From JANYCO01 sp035535995 (GTDB taxonomy: Bacteria; Bacteroidota; Bacteroidia; Cytophagales; Cytophagaceae), in contig DATLOZ010000023.1 in the NCBI GenBank assembly GCA_035535995.1, forward strand, positions 62,001 to 126,000: a DNA stretch of 64,000 bases, read 5' to 3'. Positions 53,301 to 61,166 of this stretch are shown here, one piece after another; position 1 is the first letter of the stretch, and each line of letters starts with the position of its first letter. Under the pieces are notes generated by a model. It saw only the letters and a program-made list of their open reading frames with translations. It searched no databases and was not told the DNA's origin. Both the position numbers and the translations under genes were made by a program.

Positions 53301-53725
53301 GTAACTAAAGCACCCGTCAAGGCTCTTACCTGAAGATTAATGATTGATAAACTATCTATGTAATTACTTGTGAAACATCTAAAGGTAATCGTGATTGTTG
53401 TAGCAGTTACATTCATAAATCCAGCATCAAAATCCGATATATTAATGCAATTTGATGTGCAACCTCCACTTGGTATAAAGTTTCCACTGTTAGGTAAAAA
53501 TTCATAATTAGTAGGTGCAGTAATAACATATGTAACAGTGCCTGGCGTAATCGGGAAATCACTAGTATTTGTTTCTGCAATGATAATTGGCGAGCGCTGC
53601 GTCACATATCCTCCACCTTGGTTCATCGAGGGAAAATCCCCTGCCTTTACCACTACCTGTGCCTTGCTATATTGGGCTATTGTAGTAAGCACTACAACTA
53701 TAAAAGTGAGTAATAGTTTTTTCAT
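50357..53725 (-). CDS. Large PKD/Omp28-type surface protein with T9SS sorting tail
   Basis: A 1,122-residue secreted protein: signal peptide (LLLTFIVVVLTTIAQYSKAQ), then several Ig-like/PKD-like repeats (about 215-500: SNDADNTICQGQSVTFTG, SSDLDNIICEGDLITFTA). A true PKD domain follows (about 505-585: YFKWQNTCGTNDVTFVDTS). Next are a MAM/jelly-roll-like part (SPCFNFQGLTKPMISIKMGM) and an Omp28-like domain (LLVLENFTNTHIIPDQVG, about 815-990). The end (VLMFPNPANNEVNIV, LIDNLGRELKN, NGLYYIRVTL) is a T9SS domain. First gene of the surface operon. An operator-like palindrome lies about 100 bases upstream. Confidence 0.85.
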   Translation of the reverse strand: MKKLLLTFIVVVLTTIAQYSKAQVVVKAGDFPSMNQGGGYVTQRSPIIIAETNTSDFPITPGTVTYVITAPTNYEFLPNSGNFIPSGGCTSNCINISDFDAGFMNVTATTITITFRCFTSNYIDSLSIINLQVRALTGALVTGNILRTGGTAVQAGNSPANAQVHGILCSANNAIPIITYTPDAYYCNKENSNYTLTANPSGGTWTGSGVTGSNFNPFGVVSGTKKIKYTLITGTCYNADSINVVVKPSPTISLTSNDADNTICQGQSVTFTGTNTGGSKRFQFLVNNVPVTSLSTTSTYNTTALNNGDQITLISDNGNLTCPDTTAAITMTVITNPNPSVSISGLPSLVCSNTTGTFPITINPAGGTLTGNGVSGTNFSPSLAGSGNQIITYTITTSGCNFAGTTTVNVNSAPTVTLTSSDLDNIICEGDLITFTANTSGTANRYLFLKNSNGIQGPNATSTYAINTLANGDAISVTVDNGVNTCATNSSAIVTTVGKYPKAYFKWQNTCGTNDVTFVDTSKIVTGSITQWNWDFDINSSADVNSSIQNPSYTFSHDSSYYSRLIVTSNLGCKDTLTRRVTTLQGITITKSNPYLGDFNVSKSGWDFSDDSLTTWGWGAFNPNTLQHYQIVSAQKVWHTGSVDGYYNTNERSYLNSPCFNFQGLTKPMISIKMGMDTDYNTAGAILEISTNGGVSWNRIGNIGEGVDWYSNSGNDGRPGGYAKYSDNIVWSGHYDTSAAVNVFNGWKIAKIKLDSLSGLSSVRFRIAFGAANSGVTKYTGIAIDSVWIGDRNKLLVLENFTNTHIIPDQVGTPFLLAKNAVDHICDSRTKDVAPIYYHSSISLYNDPYNAYYSAGSSSRILYYGISTPPATVLDGNYYNGNVYSGGTAASRLDTTDVDSRILERAKFRIDLSTNIIPGNVSAKIKVIYIDPINSYNGYLYLHTVVIEDSASGDNSFSHVARQMLPDASGEGILKGSWTLNDSLTFSRTWSHNLSNPKLGVIAFLQNNSTKEILQSVYVKGTGNSGTPVILDVSDRIIENGSVLMFPNPANNEVNIVTIAENERIAGFALIDNLGRELKNETLNNGVRSIVLNTSDINNGLYYIRVTLANGITTLNKILINH

Positions 53726-53826
53726 TTATAATAGCTTTGTAAAAATTAATTATTGAGTTAAAGTTCGGTTTCAAGTTTGCATCTAGGCAAGACCAACAAA
53801 TGTCTTATTAAAAAAAAGGTTAGTCA

Positions 53827-53844
53827 ATGACTCAAATGAGTCAT
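53827..53844. promoter_or_regulatory. Operator-like palindrome, copy 1
   Basis: ATGACTCAAATGAGTCAT: 8-bp arms ATGACTCA/TGAGTCAT around AA. It lies 102 bases upstream of the large surface protein gene. The same 18-base palindrome (centre TT) with the same GTCA flank occurs at 54805. Confidence 0.65.
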
Positions 53845-53887
53845 TTTTAAGCACTTCATTGTATAAGACAGTTATATAATAATATAT

Positions 53888-54136
53888 TCATATTTCACTC
53901 TCTTTAGATTTTAGAATTAATTTCAATTTTTCAATTTCATTCTTTACCTGATTAATAGCTTCAGAATACACATTATTCTGGTATTGCAAAGTGGCATTCT
54001 GTAATTCATCTCTTAGCTTAAACAGTTTATCAAAAAGCTCTTCACCTATATTATCTTGAGGAATTTTCTTTAGGAGACCTAAACAAAAATCAAAATATTC
54101 CTTTTGTATTGTTTCTATTCGTTTTTCTATGGTCAT
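53888..54136 (-). CDS. Small coiled-coil protein
   Basis: An 82-residue helical protein (KRIETIQKEYFDFCLGLLKK, IGEELFDKLFKLRDELQNAT). The end is Lys/Glu-rich. No family is recognised. It begins 12 bases after the acetyltransferase gene and is probably co-transcribed with it. Confidence 0.6.
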   Translation of the reverse strand: MTIEKRIETIQKEYFDFCLGLLKKIPQDNIGEELFDKLFKLRDELQNATLQYQNNVYSEAINQVKNEIEKLKLILKSKESEI

Positions 54137-54148
54137 AAAAGAAAAAAA

Positions 54149-54805
54149 TCAGATTTCTACACAAGCTAAATGCTCCCTTTTTAAGATGAATAATTTATAA
54201 GTCAATTCTAACTCTGAAATAATTTCAAATCCAAATTTCTCGTACCAAGGAATATTAGTAAGCGTTGAGGTTTCTAAGTACACATCTCTATATTGAAGTT
54301 TGCTTTCCTCTATTACCTCCTGAAGCAATTTAGTCCCCACTCCTTTCTTTTGTGCATCGGATTTTACGCCGATGAACCAGAGATAAGAAATTGGTGTCTT
54401 AGGATGATGTACTTTTATTTTGGATTCACGTTCTAACACTTTAGCAATACGGCTTAACCCAATACAGGAAATTGCTAATTTCAAATCCAGCAAAATTGTT
54501 TTTAAAGTCGTTTTCTTCTTATCAGGATACAGAACTAACAGACATCCGGTTTTATCTTCAGATAAATAAATATCTCCAAACAGATAGCACATCTCGAAAG
54601 AATAATCCATAAGATTCCTAATTCTTTTCAACCGATCTTTATCTTGTTTCGCTACATAATTGACACTTTTATTTAGATCAAAAGATTCCGATAAGATGTC
54701 TAGCACGATAGTTTTGTCCGCATAATAAGCTTTAATCACTTTACTAGGTTGATTGTTAATATTCCTACAATAGGCAAAAAACTTACTATTATTTATCAAT
54801 GTCAA
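54149..54805 (-). CDS. GNAT-family N-acetyltransferase
   Basis: A protein of about 218 residues of the Gcn5-related acetyltransferase superfamily. The acetyl-CoA loop is VKSDAQKKGVGTKLLQEVIE (R/QxxGxG). The strand before it is SYLWFIGV, and the late IPWYEKFGFEIISE is usual for the fold. The first ATG codes for residue 65, inside the domain, so a TTG start near 54805 or 54799 is likely. It falls next to an operator-like palindrome. Acyl acceptor unknown. Confidence 0.8.
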   Translation of the reverse strand: MTLINNSKFFAYCRNINNQPSKVIKAYYADKTIVLDILSESFDLNKSVNYVAKQDKDRLKRIRNLMDYSFEMCYLFGDIYLSEDKTGCLLVLYPDKKKTTLKTILLDLKLAISCIGLSRIAKVLERESKIKVHHPKTPISYLWFIGVKSDAQKKGVGTKLLQEVIEESKLQYRDVYLETSTLTNIPWYEKFGFEIISELELTYKLFILKREHLACVEI

Positions 54806-54822
54806 TGACTCATTTGAGTCAT
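54805..54822. promoter_or_regulatory. Operator-like palindrome, copy 2
   Basis: ATGACTCATTTGAGTCAT, identical to copy 1 at 53827 except for the two central bases, and with the same GTCA flank. It abuts the likely start codon of the acetyltransferase and lies between it and the divergent XRE gene. Confidence 0.7.
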
Positions 54823-54998
54823 ATCACACCCTAAATACAAACCATATATTATCACTTTAGTGATAAAAAGTTTACTATATTTTTATAATAAACAGAATTA
54901 CAGTCATTTAATTTTGACCTTTAAAACTAATAATTCCATATATAAATTCCTATATATATCAGGTAATTTTTACATGGAATTATTCGCTATTTCACAAG

Positions 54999-55235
54999 GT
55001 GAATGATATTTTAGAAGACGAAAAGCTATTAAAACAACTTGGAGAGCGGATTCGCACTTTAAGAAAAAAAGCAGGTTTTTCCTCCCAGGAAACCTTTGCG
55101 TATGAAGCTGGAATTCCTCGTGCTCAGTATGGGACTTATGAGAAGGGAGTAAATATCACAGTGCTTAACCTTAAAAAGATCATTAAATTTCACAAAATGA
55201 CTTTTGAAGAATTTTTTTCAGAAGGCTTTGATTAG
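54999..55235 (+). CDS. XRE-family regulator
   Basis: A 78-residue HTH_3 protein: LGERIRTLRKKAGFSSQETF, YEAGIPRAQYGTYEKGVNIT and LNLKKIIKFHKMTFEEFF. A GTG at 54999 gives the usual start. It is divergent from the acetyltransferase gene. It is the natural candidate to bind the two palindromes at 53827 and 54805, which would link the surface-protein operon and the acetyltransferase to one switch. Confidence 0.8.
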   Translation: MNDILEDEKLLKQLGERIRTLRKKAGFSSQETFAYEAGIPRAQYGTYEKGVNITVLNLKKIIKFHKMTFEEFFSEGFD

Positions 55236-55274
55236 CCTTAATATTCAAAAAATAAAAAGCATATAGTCCCTGTT

Positions 55275-56345
55275 TTATGTTACATCTATACCTGATATGT
55301 AAGCTGGATTAGACTTAAATATTTTCTTATCGTCTTCATCAAATTTTACGAATTTACAAATAACATTTCCTTTTACTTCCTTGTTAAGTTTGTCGACCAT
55401 TCCGAGCTTCAATGATTTTATTGTTTTATATAATGATGAATCTGCATCAAGACATATTATAGCCGAGTTTACCTTGTATTCGGCCAACAAACTTTCAAAT
55501 AAGGTTTCCAAATGCTTTTCATAGCCAGGAATATAATAAATGCCTTCTAACGCTATAAAGCGATAGTTTTTATTAAAAAATCTATCGAGAATTGGAATGT
55601 GTGAAAAAGTATTTAGAATTATCTTTCCACTTAGTCCATGTAATGAATGTATTTTCCATAAATCAGGATTTAACTGAACACCCGCTACAATTTTTCCTGA
55701 CTCATCTTTTATAGTATAGTATGGTCTACCATTAAACAAATTTTCAAAGGAAAACATATTATATTCTTTATAGAAATCAGCAAGTAACTCTTTAATCGTA
55801 TTTTCTTCATTAGGAGAAACTAACTGGACTGCTTGATTTACCTTCGGATTAATCCTGTTAAATATGATAGAAGTATATTGACGTACAGTTTCAAACCCAA
55901 ATTCATTACACAACAATAGCGATCGCAAATTTCTTGGATCAACGTAAGCATAGAAGAAAAAAATTTCATTCATATCTTTTCCTAAATCCTGACCAGTTAA
56001 AATAGACTTTATTTCTTCTCTTAGAACACTATTCCCTGACACTACCTTTTCACTAGTATGTTTTCTTCTATATAAATCTTTAAAAGAGAAATAACGGATA
56101 TAAAAAGAAGAGATTTTTCTTTTCCTATTACTAGTTATTCTACTACAAAAACAGCATGTCCCTATGATTTTATTATTCCTTTCTAAATTGACATAGTAAG
56201 GATTTGCTATTTTATTTATCTTATTTTCTACTCCTAAATGCTGATATAACATGCCATGTCCAGGCGTTCCAATAATATTGTTATTGAGAATTTCTAAAAG
56301 TTCTTTAGTTGGGCTTTTAATAATTTTTAAAAACTTAAAAGGCAT
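55275..56345 (-). CDS. GNAT-like protein, possibly acyltransferase
   Basis: A 356-residue protein. Two regions look like GNAT halves: residues 40-170 (NPYYVNLERNNKIIGTCCFC, FFFYAYVDPRNLRSLLLCNE, FGFETVRQYTSIIF) and about 190-330 (YYTIKDESGKIVAGVQLNPD, YEKHLETLFESLLAEY). A clear acetyl-CoA loop was not found. It could be a double-GNAT protein. No link to its neighbours is evident. It lies between the XRE gene and the restriction-type operon. Confidence 0.5.
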   Translation of the reverse strand: MPFKFLKIIKSPTKELLEILNNNIIGTPGHGMLYQHLGVENKINKIANPYYVNLERNNKIIGTCCFCSRITSNRKRKISSFYIRYFSFKDLYRRKHTSEKVVSGNSVLREEIKSILTGQDLGKDMNEIFFFYAYVDPRNLRSLLLCNEFGFETVRQYTSIIFNRINPKVNQAVQLVSPNEENTIKELLADFYKEYNMFSFENLFNGRPYYTIKDESGKIVAGVQLNPDLWKIHSLHGLSGKIILNTFSHIPILDRFFNKNYRFIALEGIYYIPGYEKHLETLFESLLAEYKVNSAIICLDADSSLYKTIKSLKLGMVDKLNKEVKGNVICKFVKFDEDDKKIFKSNPAYISGIDVT

Positions 56346-56500
56346 ATTTTAAAATCATTTATATAATTAGAAGTTACATCTTAATTTTATAATCATACAA
56401 TGAGAGCAAAATAACGAGCGAGAGAGAAAAGAAAAAAAAGAAAAAAAATACATCGTACGAAAATATCAATTACCTCCAGAATAGAAGTAAGAAATCCACT

Positions 56501-57490
56501 TTATAAAGCATCCAATAAGCTATTCCCTACTCTTAGAGTTTCAATATCTATATTTTGAACTAAGGATAAGTCCGAATTAAATTTAACTTCGCTAACTAAT
56601 GGAGGAACGTTTTCAATAGCGATTTTCGGAATTGCATTAACATTGTAATACTTTAATGAATCTTTCGCTAAATGCCAATCAAATTTTTGTTTAGAAATTT
56701 CGTTGACTTCACGTCCTAGTGATATAGCAATTTGAAAATGTAATTTTTCGATCAAGTCAACCCTTCCATCTAATCTGCTTACTATTTTTTCACTAAGCTC
56801 CTCAATACTTCTACCATTACCAGAGGTTTTAACGAACAAAGATGCTACAATTGTAATTGTATCTGAAATTGGATTTAATTGCTCAAGAGAAAAATTATGA
56901 ACGCGAACACTTCTACCAGAACTTTTAACCTCAACTCTTGTTAATCCGTCATTAAAATCAAACTTTTCTTGCGGAATACTATGCCAACATTGTAATAAAC
57001 TCACAGGATTTTTACTTTCAGAAATTAAGAATAATTCAGCCCATAATCCTTGAATTGTTTTGGTAGCAGGCTCTGTTGCCAATCTAAAAACTTCAATAAA
57101 TCTATTAATTTCTTTTCTTACCATATTCTGCGCAGGATCATTGCCAATGGCTTCTATAAGAGCTGCACATAGTTTAAGAAAATAAGTTTTTAATAAACTC
57201 TCTGTACCTACGAAAGAAATAACAGTAAATCTTTGTTCTATTAAAGCCCCATCCTGCTGAACATTGCAATTAATATTATATAAAACAGAAATATTTTTTA
57301 GCTTTAAATTTATATTATAATTGAAGTCCTCATCACTTGTCGAAATTAAAATAGTTGGATTTGCTAATTTATCTTTTGCAATTCTATGATTGTTAAAATT
57401 AGGCAGTGGATTTGCTGAAAACTGAAATCTATCAGATTCTTTAGGTGCCGAAATATCATTGAATATTTTAAGCAAATCAATCATGCCCAA
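56501..57490 (-). CDS. PD-(D/E)XK nuclease-family protein (DUF4420)
   Basis: A 329-residue protein of the DUF4420 group. The nuclease core is visible: Glu152 in QGLWAELFLIS, Asp178/Asp181 in KFDFNDGLTRVEVKSS and Glu187-x-Lys189 in the same block. These are the metal-binding residues of a PD-(D/E)XK fold. Such proteins are found as the last gene of operons with a Z1 helicase, a MORC-type ATPase and a DNA methylase, and are taken as the cutting subunit. It overlaps the Z1 gene by ten bases. Target and cutting requirement are unknown. Confidence 0.82.
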   Translation of the reverse strand: MGMIDLLKIFNDISAPKESDRFQFSANPLPNFNNHRIAKDKLANPTILISTSDEDFNYNINLKLKNISVLYNINCNVQQDGALIEQRFTVISFVGTESLLKTYFLKLCAALIEAIGNDPAQNMVRKEINRFIEVFRLATEPATKTIQGLWAELFLISESKNPVSLLQCWHSIPQEKFDFNDGLTRVEVKSSGRSVRVHNFSLEQLNPISDTITIVASLFVKTSGNGRSIEELSEKIVSRLDGRVDLIEKLHFQIAISLGREVNEISKQKFDWHLAKDSLKYYNVNAIPKIAIENVPPLVSEVKFNSDLSLVQNIDIETLRVGNSLLDAL

Positions 57491-59628
57491 CGGATAAGGT
57501 CTACAGAGATTGCTTCTGGAATAAATGTGGCTAAGGTTGGTACAATATTAAATTCTCCTAGATCACCTGCAAGATCCATTACATAAATCTGAAATGTAAT
57601 TCCTGGCCCTTTTATATCTCTCAATCCTTCGCTTCTATCATTTTTACCTTGAAAATACTGCTTAATCTGATTATTATGATCTAATGAACGAAAACGTCTA
57701 TTATCAAAATCACTTATTAAATATAAAGAGCAAGTCTCATCAGGATATTCCACTAAATGTTGCTCTAATACATAAAGCAATCCCATATAGTCGCCAGCAT
57801 CAATATCACTATTAAACCTAAACTGGCTTAATAATTCATTATATACCTCTATAAGGTTCATTTGCAGACTAGGAAATCTACTAGTTGTCAAAAAAGGATT
57901 GGCTAAAATAAATTGTCTTAATACATTTCTATTTCCTTCTATAATGTCAGGATGATTATGAGGTTTTTTTATTGTGTTCCATTCCCCTCCAAATATTGAC
58001 CGCTCAAAGTCATTTGAAAAAATATTACGTCTCGATAAATTCAAATCCCCAGATAAAAATACTTCTCTATACCATTCATCTAAACTTCGTCCAGAATTCT
58101 TATGAAGAGATAATCTTTTCCTCATATCCTCTTCATGCTCTACATATTCGATATATTTATCTCTTGCCTCTCTATCTAAATAAACTCTGCAATAGCCTAA
58201 ATAATTGGATTTATAGCCAAAAAATCTAGCACGTTGTTGTATGGTATCTGCATTTCCTACACCAACGCTTCTCGGCATGTAAGTAACGGTCAATCCTTCT
58301 ACTGTAAATCCTCTATCCATCGCCTGGCCTCCGATTAATATCCAGCTATATGAATTTCTCCATTCAACAATTGTCCTATTGTTACCAGTTGAATTTAAAG
58401 ACTGAACTACAGTTGTATTTATTGCATGCCGTAATCTATCTCCTGATAATTCTACAAATGATGGAAGATCATTTGTAGTCTGACATAAGTTATCATACGC
58501 TACTTTAAATTGTGCTAAAAGATCATTTTTATCTGGACTATCATCTGGCAAGCTTAATGTATCAATAAAGTTATTCTTTATATTCGTAACAAATCTAGCA
58601 TATTCAGCATGTGTAAATGTAAGTTGAGAAGGATGAATCATCATTGATCTATTTTTACCTTCTCTTAAAGGTTTTCCTTTTACAACTCCCAGAAAAAAAA
58701 GCATCATTGCCGTTTTTAAACTTTGTGGAGGTACGTGAGGAAAATCCTGCGGCTCAATATCATCAATTACTTGTGTTAAGTTAGAGAAATCTTTAAAAAA
58801 CACCTTACCTCCTGTGTATCCTTTTCCAGGTGTTAACAATTGAATAAAATTAGGAGAAAGTTCATTCATTATGCTTTGGAACAATGGGCCTTGAGGAGTT
58901 GCTGTATATTGAATAAAGGTGTGATGTGGCAATATTTCTCTAAGTTCTACTATGCGTCTATGGATTGTGCTCATTCGTCGCTCTCCTGTTCTTGCATTTG
59001 CCCTATTTTGATTATTCATACTATGTTGATCTCCCTCATCATCAATTATAAGCACTGGAACACCTAGCATATCAAGTGAACCTAAAAGTTCACGAAGATT
59101 TGGCAAATGATTCTTTTGCTTCATCACTGTGATAAGAATAATCTGCCTATCCTCTGGTGGGAAAGTAGAATCATTCCAGTTTTCTAATGCAGCACTAATT
59201 TGATTTCTCGTTGTGGAATCTTCTCTTTTAGGATTTCTAAATGAAAGCCATTGCAAGTCATTTCTTTCATCAATCCTTAGATCTTTTTCCAATCGAGTGA
59301 ATGATTGTGATACAAGATTTGTAGAAATTCCGGCTATTATAATTATAACTCTGTATCCATTATCCTTAGCCAAAGCTGTAAGTGTGGTAAATGACATAGT
59401 TTTACCGCTTTGCACATATCCAAAAACAAGTCCAATCTCACTAAAGCTAGTCTGACTTATACTCCCACACTGCGATAATATTTCAACGGTTTCATTTAAT
59501 AAAATATCCTGGCTAACTGAAGGAAGCTTTAAATGAGCTAAAAGGCCAATTGTTTCTTCGCCAACAATTGGCTGCCAGGTTCCCGAATTATTATACTTAA
59601 TGCTTATTTGCTCTTTAGTATCACTCAT
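57481..59628 (-). CDS. Z1-domain superfamily helicase/ATPase
   Basis: A 715-residue superfamily 2-like motor. Walker A is GYVQSGKT (70-77), the DExx-type motif is IIDDEGDQHS, motif III is QYTATPQG, and later GGQAMDRGFTVEGLTVTYMP and QQRARFFGYK correspond to helicase motifs V/VI. The Z1 domain is known mainly from restriction-type operons. The protein would move along or remodel DNA for the nuclease encoded next. It overlaps the ATPase gene upstream by four bases (ATGA) and the nuclease gene by ten. Confidence 0.88.
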   Translation of the reverse strand: MSDTKEQISIKYNNSGTWQPIVGEETIGLLAHLKLPSVSQDILLNETVEILSQCGSISQTSFSEIGLVFGYVQSGKTMSFTTLTALAKDNGYRVIIIIAGISTNLVSQSFTRLEKDLRIDERNDLQWLSFRNPKREDSTTRNQISAALENWNDSTFPPEDRQIILITVMKQKNHLPNLRELLGSLDMLGVPVLIIDDEGDQHSMNNQNRANARTGERRMSTIHRRIVELREILPHHTFIQYTATPQGPLFQSIMNELSPNFIQLLTPGKGYTGGKVFFKDFSNLTQVIDDIEPQDFPHVPPQSLKTAMMLFFLGVVKGKPLREGKNRSMMIHPSQLTFTHAEYARFVTNIKNNFIDTLSLPDDSPDKNDLLAQFKVAYDNLCQTTNDLPSFVELSGDRLRHAINTTVVQSLNSTGNNRTIVEWRNSYSWILIGGQAMDRGFTVEGLTVTYMPRSVGVGNADTIQQRARFFGYKSNYLGYCRVYLDREARDKYIEYVEHEEDMRKRLSLHKNSGRSLDEWYREVFLSGDLNLSRRNIFSNDFERSIFGGEWNTIKKPHNHPDIIEGNRNVLRQFILANPFLTTSRFPSLQMNLIEVYNELLSQFRFNSDIDAGDYMGLLYVLEQHLVEYPDETCSLYLISDFDNRRFRSLDHNNQIKQYFQGKNDRSEGLRDIKGPGITFQIYVMDLAGDLGEFNIVPTLATFIPEAISVDLIRWA

Positions 59629-61166
59629 GATCTTGAAATAGCTGTGAGTAGTTTATTTAAATTCATTCTTACAGTTCCTGCTTGAGGAACACACGCTTCT
59701 CTAGCAGCTTCCTCAGCGAGTCCAATTGCTGCTGCTATCCTTAAAATAGGCTCAAGTTTGCTTTTATCAGTACCTGCAAAATGGATTACAAAGGGATGAT
59801 TTAAGCTCATACGCACACCAACTTGCCTAAGAGTTTTATTTGTTGTTTTATTTTTTAAAACATGACTTCCAATTTCTATCCAATCAGTAATATCTTCATC
59901 ATAGCTAAGTTCAATTGAGACTAACCATTTCGTATCATTAAACTCAATTTCAAATTCTCTGGTTGTTACTTCTTCAGTTTTTGTAAGACTTGTTATTTCA
60001 CTGGTGGCAATAGGCTCTGAACGAATATGATTAATTGCTGGCTGTATATTTTGCTTCATCTCTTCAACCGTTGTTTTAACTACAGCCTCAGCGGTCTGTT
60101 TCATTTCAGCCTTAGTAGGATTTTTAGTATAGTTTCGAGCTTGCTTTAATAATGGAAATGTAGGCTGATTTAAATCGGATTTTAATAAATCTAAAAAAAC
60201 CTCCATGTTTTCATCCCACTTAATACCTTTCTTTGTAAATGTTACATTAAAGCCTTCCAAATGTAATTCGCCAAAAATTCTTTTCCATTCTGGACTCCCT
60301 GTTTGCCCCATTATCTCTTTTGGAGTAAATCCATCATCTCCACTTCCTTCTATTACTCTTCCTCTTCTAAACAATGCAAATCCATTTTTCCCTGTTTCCA
60401 TTTTTTCAAGCAGACCTACAAAACCCTTCACATACATTTTTCCACCATCAATTTCAAAATCAATTTCTTTTTTCCAATAGATTGATTCAGATTTGCTATC
60501 ATGAGGGAAAGGTGCATTTAATATAGCGGGATCTTTATATTCTAATAAATCATTATCGAGATAGAGTTTTAAAATACCATTCCGAGTAAAATGTCTATAT
60601 ATACTAGTTAAATGTTCTTTGATTTTTCCTTTCGTTTTTTTTATCGGCATTTTATTAATGCCCGTTAATTCTATTATAGTATAATGAAGATTCTCTTTTT
60701 GTGGCTTACTTATCACTTCTAATTCTTCTATTTTATCATAGTAGATTTTATTCAAATCAAACGAAACTGTTTTTTCTATATTTTCCCCTAAAGCTGTAGT
60801 TCTAACGCTCCAGTTATCAGAAAACCAACAAGACGCAGACTTCATTCCCATTCCAAATTCAGAAAGGCCTGAATTATCTGGAGGTATTTCTGCCGCTCTA
60901 AATGCTCTTGCATAATCTTTTTGATGAATGCCAGCCGCATTGTCTTTAATAGTTATTTTTTTATCTATATCATTCAGTTCTATCTTTACTTCCAATTGAA
61001 AGTCGTTTCCTTCAATTATTTTTAATTCCTTCTCATACTTAGTATAGCTATCAATAGCATTATCTACAAATTCAGCTAAAGCAAACCAAGGATCATATTC
61101 AATATGCTTCAATATTGACAACATGCTTACTCCCGGCCTAATACTAACTGTTCTTGAATGCTCCAT
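59625..61166 (-). CDS. MORC/MutL-type GHKL ATPase
   Basis: A 513-residue protein with an N-terminal GHKL ATPase: Asn36 in AEFVDNAIDSY (N box), Asp75-x-x-x-Gly79 in IKDNAAGI (G1) and Gly105-Lys109 in SEFGMGMKSAS (G2). An S5-type transducer domain follows (about 200-345: FALFRRGRVIEGSG, GFNVTFTKKGIKW). A C-terminal domain of about 150 residues ends in RMNLNKLLTAI. Bacterial relatives of MORC in methylase operons were described by Iyer, Abhiman and Aravind (2008). ATP-driven clamp closure on DNA is expected. It overlaps the methylase gene by one base (TAATG). Confidence 0.88.
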   Translation of the reverse strand: MEHSRTVSIRPGVSMLSILKHIEYDPWFALAEFVDNAIDSYTKYEKELKIIEGNDFQLEVKIELNDIDKKITIKDNAAGIHQKDYARAFRAAEIPPDNSGLSEFGMGMKSASCWFSDNWSVRTTALGENIEKTVSFDLNKIYYDKIEELEVISKPQKENLHYTIIELTGINKMPIKKTKGKIKEHLTSIYRHFTRNGILKLYLDNDLLEYKDPAILNAPFPHDSKSESIYWKKEIDFEIDGGKMYVKGFVGLLEKMETGKNGFALFRRGRVIEGSGDDGFTPKEIMGQTGSPEWKRIFGELHLEGFNVTFTKKGIKWDENMEVFLDLLKSDLNQPTFPLLKQARNYTKNPTKAEMKQTAEAVVKTTVEEMKQNIQPAINHIRSEPIATSEITSLTKTEEVTTREFEIEFNDTKWLVSIELSYDEDITDWIEIGSHVLKNKTTNKTLRQVGVRMSLNHPFVIHFAGTDKSKLEPILRIAAAIGLAEEAAREACVPQAGTVRMNLNKLLTAISRS

